Positions 16,588-24,279 of a DNA stretch of 64,000 bases are shown in pieces. This DNA is from Gloeomargaritales cyanobacterium VI4D9 (GTDB lineage Bacteria > Cyanobacteriota > Cyanobacteriia > Gloeomargaritales > Gloeomargaritaceae). Below the pieces are notes generated by a model that saw nothing but the letters and a program-made list of their open reading frames with translations, was not told where the DNA came from and searched no databases. The position numbers were made by a program, and so were the translations under genes. The stretch is taken from positions 1,463,157 through 1,527,156 of the forward strand of contig OV696605.1 in NCBI GenBank assembly GCA_927797885.1. Direction: 5' to 3'. The stretch's first letter is position 1. The number at the start of each line of letters is the position of its first letter.

Positions 16588-17655
16588 ATGGCAGGAAAAC
16601 GGGTGGTGGTTGGTTTGTCGGGTGGGGTGGATAGCTCCACAGTGGCGGCTTGCTTGGTAGCACAGGGGTATGAGGTGATCGGCGTGACCCTTTGGTTGAT
16701 GCCGGGGAAGGGGCAGTGCTGTAGCGAAGGGATGGTGGATGCCGCCCGGATTTGTGAACAGTTAAACATTCCCCATCACGTGGTGGATATGCGGGAGGTG
16801 TTCCGGGGGCACATCATGGATTATTTGGTGGCGGGCTATGGTCAAGGCATTACCCCCCTGCCCTGCTCCCAGTGCAATCGCTGGGTGAAGTTTGCCCCGA
16901 TGTTGCAGTACGCCCAAACCACCTGGGGCATTGACCAAATTGCGACGGGTCATTACGCCCGCATTACCTATAACCCTGTGACCGAACGCTACGAACTGCG
17001 CCGGGCGGTGGACCGCACTAAAGACCAGTCCTATTTTCTCTACACCCTGACCCAAGACCTGTTGGGGGCAACCCTATTTCCCCTGGGGGAATATACCAAA
17101 ACCCAAACCCGGGAACTGGCAGCTCGCTATGGTCTGGCGACGGCGACGAAACCGGAAAGTCAGGATTTGTGCCTGGTGGAAGCGCATGGCTCGATGCAGG
17201 CGTTTTTAGACCGCTATTTGCCCACCCAACCGGGGGAGATTGTCAACCGGCAAGGGCAGGTGTTGGGACAGCATCCGGGCATCCATCATTACACGGTGGG
17301 GCAACGGCGCGGGCTGGGAATTGCCGCCCCGGAACCCCTGTACGTCCTGGCGTTGGATGCGACACATAACCGGGTAATTGTCGGTTCCCGGGAAGAAGCC
17401 CTGTCAGCGGGATGCCACGTTCACCGCCTGAATTGGGTGAGCATGGCTCCGCCCACCACGCCCATTCCCGCCCAGGTGCAAATCCGTTACCAAGCCCCGG
17501 CGGTGGACTGCTGGGTGATTCCTACCGATACGGAGCAAGTGCAGGTGACGTTTGCCACGCCCCAGTTCGGGGTCACCCCTGGGCAAGCCGCTGTCTTTTA
17601 TCAAAACGATGTCCTGCTCGGCGGTGGGATTATTCAAACCCCCAGCGATAAATGA
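16588..17655 (+). CDS. mnmA: tRNA-specific 2-thiouridylase MnmA
   Basis: 355 residues; catalyses ATP- and persulfide-dependent 2-thiolation of the wobble uridine in tRNA Lys, Glu and Gln. The PP-loop SGGVDSS is at residues 11-17. The catalytic cysteines are expected in [11 protein letters not shown] (about residues 91-101) and in [10 protein letters not shown], and the C-terminal beta-barrel domain is complete. The conserved [11 protein letters not shown] is also present. I start at the ATG at 16588, which gives the conserved [12 protein letters not shown] near the N-terminus; the TTG at 16549 would add thirteen residues without support. The last 26 bases overlap the tail of the convergent ribBA gene. 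Confidence 0.95.
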   Translation: MAGKRVVVGLSGGVDSSTVAACLVAQGYEVIGVTLWLMPGKGQCCSEGMVDAARICEQLNIPHHVVDMREVFRGHIMDYLVAGYGQGITPLPCSQCNRWVKFAPMLQYAQTTWGIDQIATGHYARITYNPVTERYELRRAVDRTKDQSYFLYTLTQDLLGATLFPLGEYTKTQTRELAARYGLATATKPESQDLCLVEAHGSMQAFLDRYLPTQPGEIVNRQGQVLGQHPGIHHYTVGQRRGLGIAAPEPLYVLALDATHNRVIVGSREEALSAGCHVHRLNWVSMAPPTTPIPAQVQIRYQAPAVDCWVIPTDTEQVQVTFATPQFGVTPGQAAVFYQNDVLLGGGIIQTPSDK

Positions 17656-19264
17656 CCTGGGTGGTGAGGGGTTCATCCGTGGGGTAGGGACGGCGATCCA
17701 ACTGCACTTGCAGGTTTAACAGGGGGTCAGTGCCCGTAGCCAGCAGAAACTCCAGCGCCGCCAGCCCCGACCAGTGGGAAATCTGGGTCAAAACGGTTTT
17801 CATCGCCTGGGTGTAGGGATGTTCCGCCTGCTGGTACCAATCCGGGGGAGCCAGTCCCGGCTGGTCAAACCCCAAATGCACAATCAACGCCGCCTGGTCA
17901 AACACGGCTCGTGCCACCGGACGATTCACTTCCCGTAAATGCAGGTCGGTCGCTGTTGCCAGATGCCGCAATTTTTCCAGATAGGTGTAGCGCTCGGTGG
18001 GGTCAGGGGGCTGTCGCCAGTGCAACGCCAAGGTGAGCAAATAGGTTTGGAGTAACAAATGCCCCAGTTTATCCGCCTTGGTGGTGAGATAGTCCAAATT
18101 GTAATGATTGATTTCCACCATCAGGGGCACCCGCTCCACCACCGTCAACCCGTAGCCCCGCAGTCCGGCAATTTTCCGGGGGTTGTTGGTAATCAGGCGA
18201 ATCTGGCTCACCCCCAAATCGCAGAGAATTTGCGCCCCCACCCCATAGTTACGCAAATCCGCCGGAAACCCCAATTTTTCATTGGCTTCCACCGTATCAA
18301 ACCCCTGATCCTGCAACGCATAGGCTTTGAGTTTGTTGACCAACCCAATGCCCCGCCCCTCCTGGCGCAGGTACACCACCACCCCCTGCCCGGCGTATTC
18401 AATCATCTTGAGTGCCGCCTGCAACTGCCGCCGACAATCACAGCGCAAGGAACCCAGCGCATCCCCGGTCAGACATTCCGAATGCACCCGCACCAACACC
18501 GGCTGTTGGGCAAATTGGCTGGGGTCGCCCTTGACAATCGCCACGTGCTCCGACCCGTCCCGCTGGTTGCGATAGCCGTAGATGTGAAAATGCCCAAATT
18601 CCGTCGGCAAGTCCGCCACCGTCTGCCGCACCACAAACCGCTCATGGTGCAACCGGTACTGAATCAAATCCGCAATGCTAATGATTAGTAAATTATGCTT
18701 CCGGGCATAGGCAAACAAATCCGGCAGGCGTGCCATTGAGCCATCCGGGTTTTGGATTTCGCAAATGACCCCCGCCGGGAGCAACCCCGCCAAACGCGCC
18801 AAATCCACCGCCGCCTCCGTATGCCCCGCCCGCTCCAAGACTCCCCCCGGTTTCGCCCGAATCGGAAACACGTGCCCCGGTCGCCGCAAATCCTCCGGGC
18901 GGGTTTTGGGGTCTAGTACCGCCTGAATCGTGCGTGCCCGGTCTTCGGCAGAAATCCCCGTCGTCACCCCCAAGGCTGGCGACGCATCAATGCTCACCGT
19001 AAACGCCGTTTGGTTGCTGTCCGTGTTATTGCTCACCATCAGGGGCAAATGCAATTCATCCAACCGCTCCCCCGTTAACGCCAGACAGATTAACCCCCGT
19101 GCCTCCACCGCCATAAAGTTAATCACGCTGGGGGTGGCAAACTGGGCGGCGCAGATCAAATCCCCCTCATTTTCCCGCTGTTCGTCATCCACAACAATGA
19201 TTGCCTTACCCGCTCGCAGGGCTACCAACGCTTCTGTAATAGTTGCAAATCCACCCTCGGACAC
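17630..19264 (-). CDS. ribBA: Bifunctional 3,4-DHBP synthase / GTP cyclohydrolase II
   Basis: 544 residues catalysing both entry reactions of riboflavin synthesis. The N-terminal DHBP synthase domain (about 1-205) has [18 protein letters not shown] with the acidic metal ligands, and [22 protein letters not shown]. The GTP cyclohydrolase II domain follows (about 210-405), with the zinc-binding cysteines in [21 protein letters not shown] and the catalytic RQEGRGIGL. About 140 extra C-terminal residues follow, a tail found in cyanobacterial RibBA proteins and of unknown role. The start is a GTG at 19264; an in-frame stop lies just upstream and no ATG fits. Its 3' end overlaps mnmA by 26 bases, tail to tail. 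Confidence 0.95.
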   Translation of the reverse strand: MSEGGFATITEALVALRAGKAIIVVDDEQRENEGDLICAAQFATPSVINFMAVEARGLICLALTGERLDELHLPLMVSNNTDSNQTAFTVSIDASPALGVTTGISAEDRARTIQAVLDPKTRPEDLRRPGHVFPIRAKPGGVLERAGHTEAAVDLARLAGLLPAGVICEIQNPDGSMARLPDLFAYARKHNLLIISIADLIQYRLHHERFVVRQTVADLPTEFGHFHIYGYRNQRDGSEHVAIVKGDPSQFAQQPVLVRVHSECLTGDALGSLRCDCRRQLQAALKMIEYAGQGVVVYLRQEGRGIGLVNKLKAYALQDQGFDTVEANEKLGFPADLRNYGVGAQILCDLGVSQIRLITNNPRKIAGLRGYGLTVVERVPLMVEINHYNLDYLTTKADKLGHLLLQTYLLTLALHWRQPPDPTERYTYLEKLRHLATATDLHLREVNRPVARAVFDQAALIVHLGFDQPGLAPPDWYQQAEHPYTQAMKTVLTQISHWSGLAALEFLLATGTDPLLNLQVQLDRRPYPTDEPLTTQVIYRWGFE

Positions 19265-19377
19265 GCATTCAACACAAACCCATTATGTTCAATTGTAAAC
19301 ATTCTGAGCGAGGTTCCGCCGACTCCCAGCCCCATTCCCCCTGGAGGGAACCCGACAGGAAACCGCGGCGACCTGTA

Positions 19378-19566
19378 TTAAACCCCAGGCTCTAAGCCCC
19401 ACTGAAACTTGAGAAAATGCTGGTACATCTTCTCCTTGAGCAACATCTGGTGGTAAAGCTTGACCAGAAACTCCTGGGCTTGCTCCCGACTCATCTGCTG
19501 CACTTGGGTTTCAAACGAGCGCAGACTGAACTGCTGCTCCAGGGACAACTCAAGCGGCTGATCCAT
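19378..19566 (-). CDS. nblA: Phycobilisome degradation protein NblA
   Basis: 62 residues, the usual size for NblA, the small helical adaptor that brings phycobiliproteins to Clp protease during nitrogen or other nutrient starvation. The family pattern is clear: LSLEQQFSLRSFETQVQQM, then SREQAQEFLVKLYHQMLLKEKMY (split here for reading), and the C-terminal FLKFQWGLEP. A strong AGGAGGT stands six bases before the ATG. It lies alone, 110 bases upstream of ribBA on the same strand. I looked for a GTAN8TAC NtcA site in the 170-base leader and found no good match, so its regulator is not visible here. Confidence 0.93.
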   Translation of the reverse strand: MDQPLELSLEQQFSLRSFETQVQQMSREQAQEFLVKLYHQMLLKEKMYQHFLKFQWGLEPGV

Positions 19567-19737
19567 CTTGTACCTCCTCTGGGTAACGAACTATCCCGGT
19601 AACTAATTATGACACTTAGTTAAGAAATATAAATGATTCCTTGACAGAGTGCCAGGTGAGGAGCCTGAAACCGGGTTAGATGGTTTTTACCAGTACCACA
19701 GGGGAAGAACTGTTCACGGCAAACCATTTACTGGGGA

Positions 19738-20376
19738 TCAGGGAGCCAGGCGGGTTTGTCGCCAGATGCCATCGGGTTGCAACGTATAGGCAATGCGGTC
19801 GTGGAGGCGGGAGGGGCGACCCTGCCAAAACTCGATGCTATGGGGACTCAGGCAATAGCCACCCCAAAAAGGCGGGCGAGGAATCTCCCGGTCAGCGTAC
19901 TCCTGTGCCAATCGGGCAAACCGTTCCTCCAGCACCGTGCGGTCGGGAATAACTTGGCTTTGGGGAGATACCCAAGCCCCCAGTTGGCTATCCCGTGGGC
20001 GTTGCCGGAAATAGGCATCGGACAATTCGGCTGGCAGTGGTGTCACCGTCCCCCGAAACCGTACCTGCCGTTCCAACGGCTCCCACCAAAACACCAGGGC
20101 GGCCTGGGAATGGTGCGCCAACTGTTGCCCCTTAGCGCTAGTCATATTCGTGAAAAACTGCAACCCCCGGGGATCAAAACCCTTGAGCAGGACAATGCGG
20201 GCATCCGGGTATCCCTGGGCATCCACCGTCGCCAAGGTCATGGCATTGGGTTCCCGAATCGGGGCGGCGCAGGCCTCAGTAAACCATTGTTGGAACTGCA
20301 CCCAGGGGTCAGGGTCAGCCGTCAGTAGAACATTTTGAGTGTAATTCAGCCGCAGGTCGGCCACATCTCGGTTCAT
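19738..20376 (-). CDS. pdxH: Pyridoxamine 5'-phosphate oxidase
   Basis: 212 residues, FMN-dependent oxidation of pyridoxine or pyridoxamine 5'-phosphate to pyridoxal phosphate. Seen: AMTLATVDAQGYPDARIVLLKG-type FMN site (PNAMTLATVDAQG, ARIVLLKGFDPRG), FFTNMTSAKGQQL, LVFWWEPLERQVRFRG, and the C-terminal RPSRLHDRIAY followed by WRQTRLAP with the conserved final Arg and Pro. I start at the ATG at 20376 (MNRDVADLRLNY), which fits family length; the TTG at 20436 adds a doubtful hydrophobic stretch. It ends 170 bases before nblA in the same direction, but a shared transcript is not evident. Confidence 0.93.
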   Translation of the reverse strand: MNRDVADLRLNYTQNVLLTADPDPWVQFQQWFTEACAAPIREPNAMTLATVDAQGYPDARIVLLKGFDPRGLQFFTNMTSAKGQQLAHHSQAALVFWWEPLERQVRFRGTVTPLPAELSDAYFRQRPRDSQLGAWVSPQSQVIPDRTVLEERFARLAQEYADREIPRPPFWGGYCLSPHSIEFWQGRPSRLHDRIAYTLQPDGIWRQTRLAP

Positions 20377-20546
20377 GGGAAACAGGACGAGCAAGAGGGT
20401 TGCCAATCGGGTTCTACGGTAATTGATCCGGAGCAATACCTACATTCTTGCAATTTTTGGGCGAACCGTAGTCTGTTGTTCCGCTTGCCCCACCCTGCCT
20501 AGGCGACAGCACGACCCAAATGCTACAGCAACCCTATCAGAGATTG

Positions 20547-21056
20547 GTAGTGCTATCCAAGTAATACTTTGTTGTAATGATGGATGAAATTGAAGATGAT
20601 ACCAATGTGATTTTCTAAGTTTTTGGAAAAAGATAAAGTTTTTCTAGCCAAGCACCCAATGCGTTGCCGCAAGGTGTTGTGTAATTGCTCAATATAGCTA
20701 AGTAGGTTAAGGTTGTCGCCTTAACTTAAGATTCATGGCTACGCCACGCAAGCTATGGGAAACCCATGTGGGGCTACGCCCAGCGACCCATATCATGTCA
20801 ACCTTTGTATGCTTAGCTATATAAGAAGCTTTCCCACTGCTCTTGGAAACTCTTCGGTGTTGTTTTGGGGGATAATCTCCGTATGTGCCTGCCAAAAGTC
20901 TGTGTAAAACTTGGCCTGGTTTCGCCCAGCTTTGGGTAACTGTCTCAATACTCCTATCCCCAGCCCTAGCCACAACCATTGTGCATTCTGTTTAGAACCC
21001 ACCAACGACCACAGCAGGTTTACGCCACGCTTCGCTAACATCGCATTTCCGCACAC
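20547..21056 (-). pseudogene. IS1-family transposase remnant, interrupted
   Basis: On the minus strand the broken frames give VGSKQNAQWLWLGLG, then RNQAKFYTDFWQAH, then SSGKASY, and after a 127-bp interruption IEQLHNTLRQRIG, CLARKTLSFSKNLENHIG and FIHHYN. These are the hallmark segments of the IS1-type DDE transposase C-terminal half. The N-terminal zinc-finger half is missing. The break is a family E element (20693-20821) inserted with TA duplication. The element end GGTAGTGCTATCCAA is at about 20547-20561; a similar solitary end lies at about 22303. Not functional. Confidence 0.85.
20693..20821 (-). repeat. MITE-like element, family E copy 2, inserted in IS1
   Basis: 129 bp from TATAGCTAAG to CTTAGCTATA, a perfect ten-base terminal inverted repeat including TA at each side. 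Removing it with one TA restores the transposase reading SSGKASY-IEQLHNTLRQR, which marks the insertion point and a TA target-site duplication. The interior is the reverse complement of the copy at 2168-2292. Confidence 0.88.
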
Positions 21057-21125
21057 CGCAGGTGCTTCTTTTACGGGGGCGGTGCCCCTGCGACCCCCTG
21101 TTTCATTCTCATTTAGGATTGCTAT
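21046..21125 (-). repeat. Family A element, truncated copy
   Basis: Right-hand part of a family A element: CACCGCAGGTGCTTCTTTTA, CGGGGGCGGTGCCCC, then CATTTAGGATTGCTATA. It is the same sub-type as the copies at 26257 and 34260, with the GCTTCTTTTACGG insertion in the core. It truncates the 5' side of the IS1 remnant. Confidence 0.7.
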
Positions 21126-21187
21126 AGAGAACCCAAAAATAATCAGAGCTTAACTTCTCTCAAATAAATCGAGATAAAAATTGGTAG

Positions 21188-22216
21188 TTACAGTCTTTTA
21201 TGCTATTATGGGATACAAACCATAGAAATGAGAGGACAAAGAGATGCCTACACATTCCTTAGATTTACGGCAAAGAATTGTAGTTGCATACCAAGCGGGA
21301 GAACAATCCGGGAAGTAGCTAAGCGGTTTATAGCGAAGCGTGGCGAAGCCATTGGTAACTAAAAGGACAGTACATCGCCTGGTACAACAGTATAAACAGA
21401 CTCAAGACTTAACACCTAAAAAAGTAGGGACAAAACGAGTTGGAATTTTAGAACAAAATCAAGTTGAGATTTTAGCCATTGTTGAAGAGTATCCAGATAA
21501 GTGTTTGTGGCAATATGTTGAGATAATCGGAGAAAGGCTAGGAAGTGAGTATTAGCACATTGCATTCTTTCTTGAAAAAGCATAAAATCACTCTAAAAAA
21601 AAGACATTCCGCAGTGAAAAAGCCAAGAGTGAAGTTGTGCAGAACGCTTAGGATACTGGCATAAGATTGGAAGCGTTCCAGCCGAAGATATAGTTGCCGT
21701 AGATGAAACAGCAACCTGGGAGGGCATGGAGAGGAAAGTTGCATGGAGTTTACAAGGGAAAAAAGTTTATAGTTATCGCCAGAAAAACAAGGGTCAGAAA
21801 TACACGTTAATCGGTGCTATATCTGTGGAGGGCGTTGTTTGTCATAAAATCATCAAAGGCTCCATGAAGAAACAGGATTTTTTAGAATTTGTGAAAACAG
21901 AATTATGCCCAAAATTAAATGAGAAGAAGGTGGTAATTATGGACAACTTGAATAGTCATAAAGCCATAGAAGTACAACAGATGATTAGCCAGACCGGTGC
22001 TCGTCTATTGTATCTCCCTGTGTATTCACCAGAATTTAATCCAATGGAAATGATGTGGTCAGTTCTAAAGAATTTTATTCGACAGTTTCATGATTCACCA
22101 GTAAAGGATATACAGTCAATTATCCAAGCATCTTTGTTATTGATTAATCCTTCTTCTTTTGCAAATTGGTTTACCAAATGTTGCTACTGTACCCCATAAT
22201 AAAGGAAAAGACTGTA
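21188..22216 (+). mobile_element. IS630-type insertion sequence (degenerate)
   Basis: Bounded by TA-CAGTCTTTTATGC at the left and GGAAAAGACTG-TA at the right. The ends continue inward as matching inverted repeats to TATTATGGGATAC and GTACCCCATAATA, about 28 bases with few mismatches. Length about 1.03 kb, normal for IS630. The transposase inside is broken, so the copy cannot move by itself, but the ends are intact. Family B elements share the terminal sequence. Confidence 0.88.
21244..22199 (+). pseudogene. IS630-type transposase, multiply frameshifted
   Basis: Begins MPTHSLDLRQRIVVAYQAGEQS at the ATG at 21244, then breaks. Bases are missing at about 21309. A 22-base insert containing AGCGAAGCGTGGCGAAGCC interrupts the REVAKRF/VTKRTVHRLV helix-turn-helix at about 21329-21352. 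Further frame changes lie between 21555 and 21726. The C-terminal open part (21726-22199) is well kept. DDE residues can be located: Asp in VAVDETATWE (just before 21726), Asp in VIMDNLNSHKA, Glu in EFNPMEMMW. The tail SSFANWFTKCCY matches IS630 transposases. It cannot make a full protein unless frameshifts are suppressed. Confidence 0.88.
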
Positions 22217-22302
22217 ATTGGCACAATACTTGCATTATTTATTATCGTACAATAACAAACATGACTGATGGTGTCGGTGGTGTTGCCCGCCTAAACAAAC
22301 TG

Positions 22303-22325
22303 GGGTAGCGCTATCCAAATCATTG
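22303..22325 (+). repeat. Possible solitary IS1 end
   Basis: GGTAGCGCTATCCAAATCAT closely resembles the end of the IS1 remnant (GGTAGTGCTATCCAAGTAAT) at about 20547 and lies in the same orientation. No transposase sequence adjoins it. Confidence 0.4.
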
Positions 22326-22340
22326 CCTATGTATTAGTAT

Positions 22341-22443
22341 TATAGAGCAATCCTAAATGAAAATGGAATAGGGGTCGCAGGGGCACCGCCCCCGTCCTTG
22401 GTTCTAGGAAATTTTTGTTGGTTAATCAAATAGGATTGCTATA
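22341..22443 (+). repeat. MITE-like element, family A, complete copy
   Basis: 103 bp, from TATAGAGCAATCCTAAATG (one or two changes from the family end) to TAGGATTGCTATA. The core GGGGTCGCAGGGGC, ACCGCCCCCGTCC, TTGGTTCTAGG is present, and the GC-rich centre can fold on itself. It lies in the gap between the IS630 copy and the gene at 22571. Confidence 0.85.
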
Positions 22444-22447
22444 GTAT

Positions 22448-22487
22448 GACCAGGGGTTACAGGATAGGGTTGTAAACCCCTTTGGTC
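22448..22487. other. Inverted repeat in the 22444-22570 gap
   Basis: GACCAGGGGTTACA and TGTAAACCCCTTTGGTC can pair with a short loop. There is no T-tract after it on either strand, so it is not a typical terminator. It lies downstream of the minus-strand gene at 22571 and might act as an mRNA-stabilising hairpin. Confidence 0.3.
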
Positions 22488-22570
22488 TAACCCCATTGAG
22501 GTCAAGCCCTGGAAACACGATTTTTTCAATCCTTCAATTTGTGAACAGGCTGTACTACCCCACATTCCTC

Positions 22571-24187
22571 TCAACTAAAGGCCAGGATAGCGTCATGAAG
22601 TTTACCAACAATATTCAAATGTGATCCCAACCCATTACCAACCTTTGGATGTCCATTGAACACACTATCGCCGGTGCGGAAAACTGGACGGCCAAAAATA
22701 CGTGGCAACCTCTCCGGGAACATATGTATGTAAGGTTCGTAGAGAAAGGGTGGCTCAATGTATGACTCTTTTTTGCTGTCACGCTCTAGGATTTGTTCAA
22801 AAAAATCTAAAATCCGTTGATCCAGTTGTAAATCGCTGCCATGAGCCATGATAAATGAGTGTAAGTCAGTTTTTTGGAAAAGAAAGCGACTAAGTTGTTG
22901 ATAATCAGAGGGGGAAAGGTTAATTAAAATTAAAAGGCTATTGAGTTCGGGGCGTAATTTGCCAGGCCAAACATAAATCAAGCCATCACGATTATCTTTT
23001 TGTGCATGAGCTAAAAGATGATCATAAAGTGCCAAGGGTACATTGGTGAGCTTGAACATGGCAGATTTTAATTGTTTTCCCGCAAAACTTGGGTAAAAGA
23101 AAGACCCTTTTTGATCAAATATTAAACGCATATCCGGCATATCATCAAAGTTGGTAATGGCAAAGCCGCTATACCTGCGACCAAATTCGCAACAAGCGGA
23201 TAAATTGACAACGAAAGAACCATTATCTTGGTCATTTGGCGTAATAAAATTCAACTTTCCACCCGTGGCATCAATGACCATATCTGTCTCAGTCCCCCTG
23301 AGGAGCGATAGGGTATAGCTAGCAGTAAAATAGAACCGAACTCCCTGGTCTCGATTGGCAAGAAAAAGCAAAGTTTCCAAAATATTGAGAGGGACGCCCA
23401 TATAATCCCCATTGCCAAATTCACGGAGAATAGTGACAACTCTAGGGTCAAAAAAATCTTCATACATAGCATTAGATAGATTCGTTAACCAATTGCGGGT
23501 ATAGGGCTTCTTAATATGTTTGGATTGCACCCGATTTTCAATCATAAGAATATTTACTAAATCACCCAGTGAAGTTTTCAGAACATTGGCGAAGGCCAGC
23601 CCAACACAACCCGCCCCAAGAATCAGAATGTTAAGTTTACCACCACATAGTGTTTTTCTTAGGGAATCGGATAATTCAAGGTCGCTAACATCAGCAAAAT
23701 CATCGGATAAAAGTTGATCGTTTTGAGTGGCAATCAGTTCATTAACATAGTGCCACCGGGTTTGAATATCACTCATACTCAGAATTTGCTCTAAGTATTC
23801 AGAAGCATTATAGGGTGCTTTAGGTAGGATGATTTCCTGATTACTTTCCGGTTGCTTTTTGGGTAGCATCGCTCGTAATGAAGGGTCAATAAATGCCGAA
23901 TCTATCCCCAGGCAATACCGCCAGCCAAGGGATGCCATGCTAATAACATCTGCATAGATGGCTCGATATTGTTTCTCTAAAGCCACTAAAAATTTTTCTT
24001 TATCCTGTAAAAAGCTAGAGCGAGCATTTCGAGAAATTTGCCGCAATAACTGACGGGTTTCATAGTCCTGGGGTTGCTCGGCAAGGATTGTGTAAAGTCG
24101 GTATTTTTCCTGAGCAATACTCTCATTATTCAGAGAAGATTGGCCGAAATCAGTAACTTGATTTTGTGTTGCTTTTTTAGGAGGCAT
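22571..24187 (-). CDS. Uncharacterised Rossmann-fold, probable FAD-dependent oxidoreductase
   Basis: 538 residues that I do not recognise as a named enzyme. The first about 185 residues are mostly helical and polar. A classic dinucleotide-binding strand-turn-helix follows (LNILILGAGCVGLAFANVL, GAGCVG at about 191-196) with an acidic end of the second strand (ILMIENRVQ). Near the C-terminus, FRTGDSVFNGHPKVGNGLG resembles the GD motif of FAD monooxygenases and halogenases, where Asp contacts the FAD ribityl chain. No signal peptide or membrane segment. It lies 92 bases downstream of the acetolactate-synthase-like gene on the same strand, so co-transcription is possible. A flavin-dependent hydroxylase or oxidase role is inference. 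It is AT-richer than most neighbours, and repeat-rich DNA lies on its downstream side. Confidence 0.7.
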   Translation of the reverse strand: MPPKKATQNQVTDFGQSSLNNESIAQEKYRLYTILAEQPQDYETRQLLRQISRNARSSFLQDKEKFLVALEKQYRAIYADVISMASLGWRYCLGIDSAFIDPSLRAMLPKKQPESNQEIILPKAPYNASEYLEQILSMSDIQTRWHYVNELIATQNDQLLSDDFADVSDLELSDSLRKTLCGGKLNILILGAGCVGLAFANVLKTSLGDLVNILMIENRVQSKHIKKPYTRNWLTNLSNAMYEDFFDPRVVTILREFGNGDYMGVPLNILETLLFLANRDQGVRFYFTASYTLSLLRGTETDMVIDATGGKLNFITPNDQDNGSFVVNLSACCEFGRRYSGFAITNFDDMPDMRLIFDQKGSFFYPSFAGKQLKSAMFKLTNVPLALYDHLLAHAQKDNRDGLIYVWPGKLRPELNSLLILINLSPSDYQQLSRFLFQKTDLHSFIMAHGSDLQLDQRILDFFEQILERDSKKESYIEPPFLYEPYIHMFPERLPRIFGRPVFRTGDSVFNGHPKVGNGLGSHLNIVGKLHDAILAFS

Positions 24188-24279
24188 GATAAGTTCCCAG
24201 TCCTCTAATTTACCCTATGCTACAGCAATTCCACCCGTTAGTGAGAGTAGCGTGATCACTTGGCGAACAGATGTCACGT

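Noticed and set aside
19567-19737. NtcA site before nblA
   Set aside because: No GTA-N8-TAC match at a sensible place in the upstream region.
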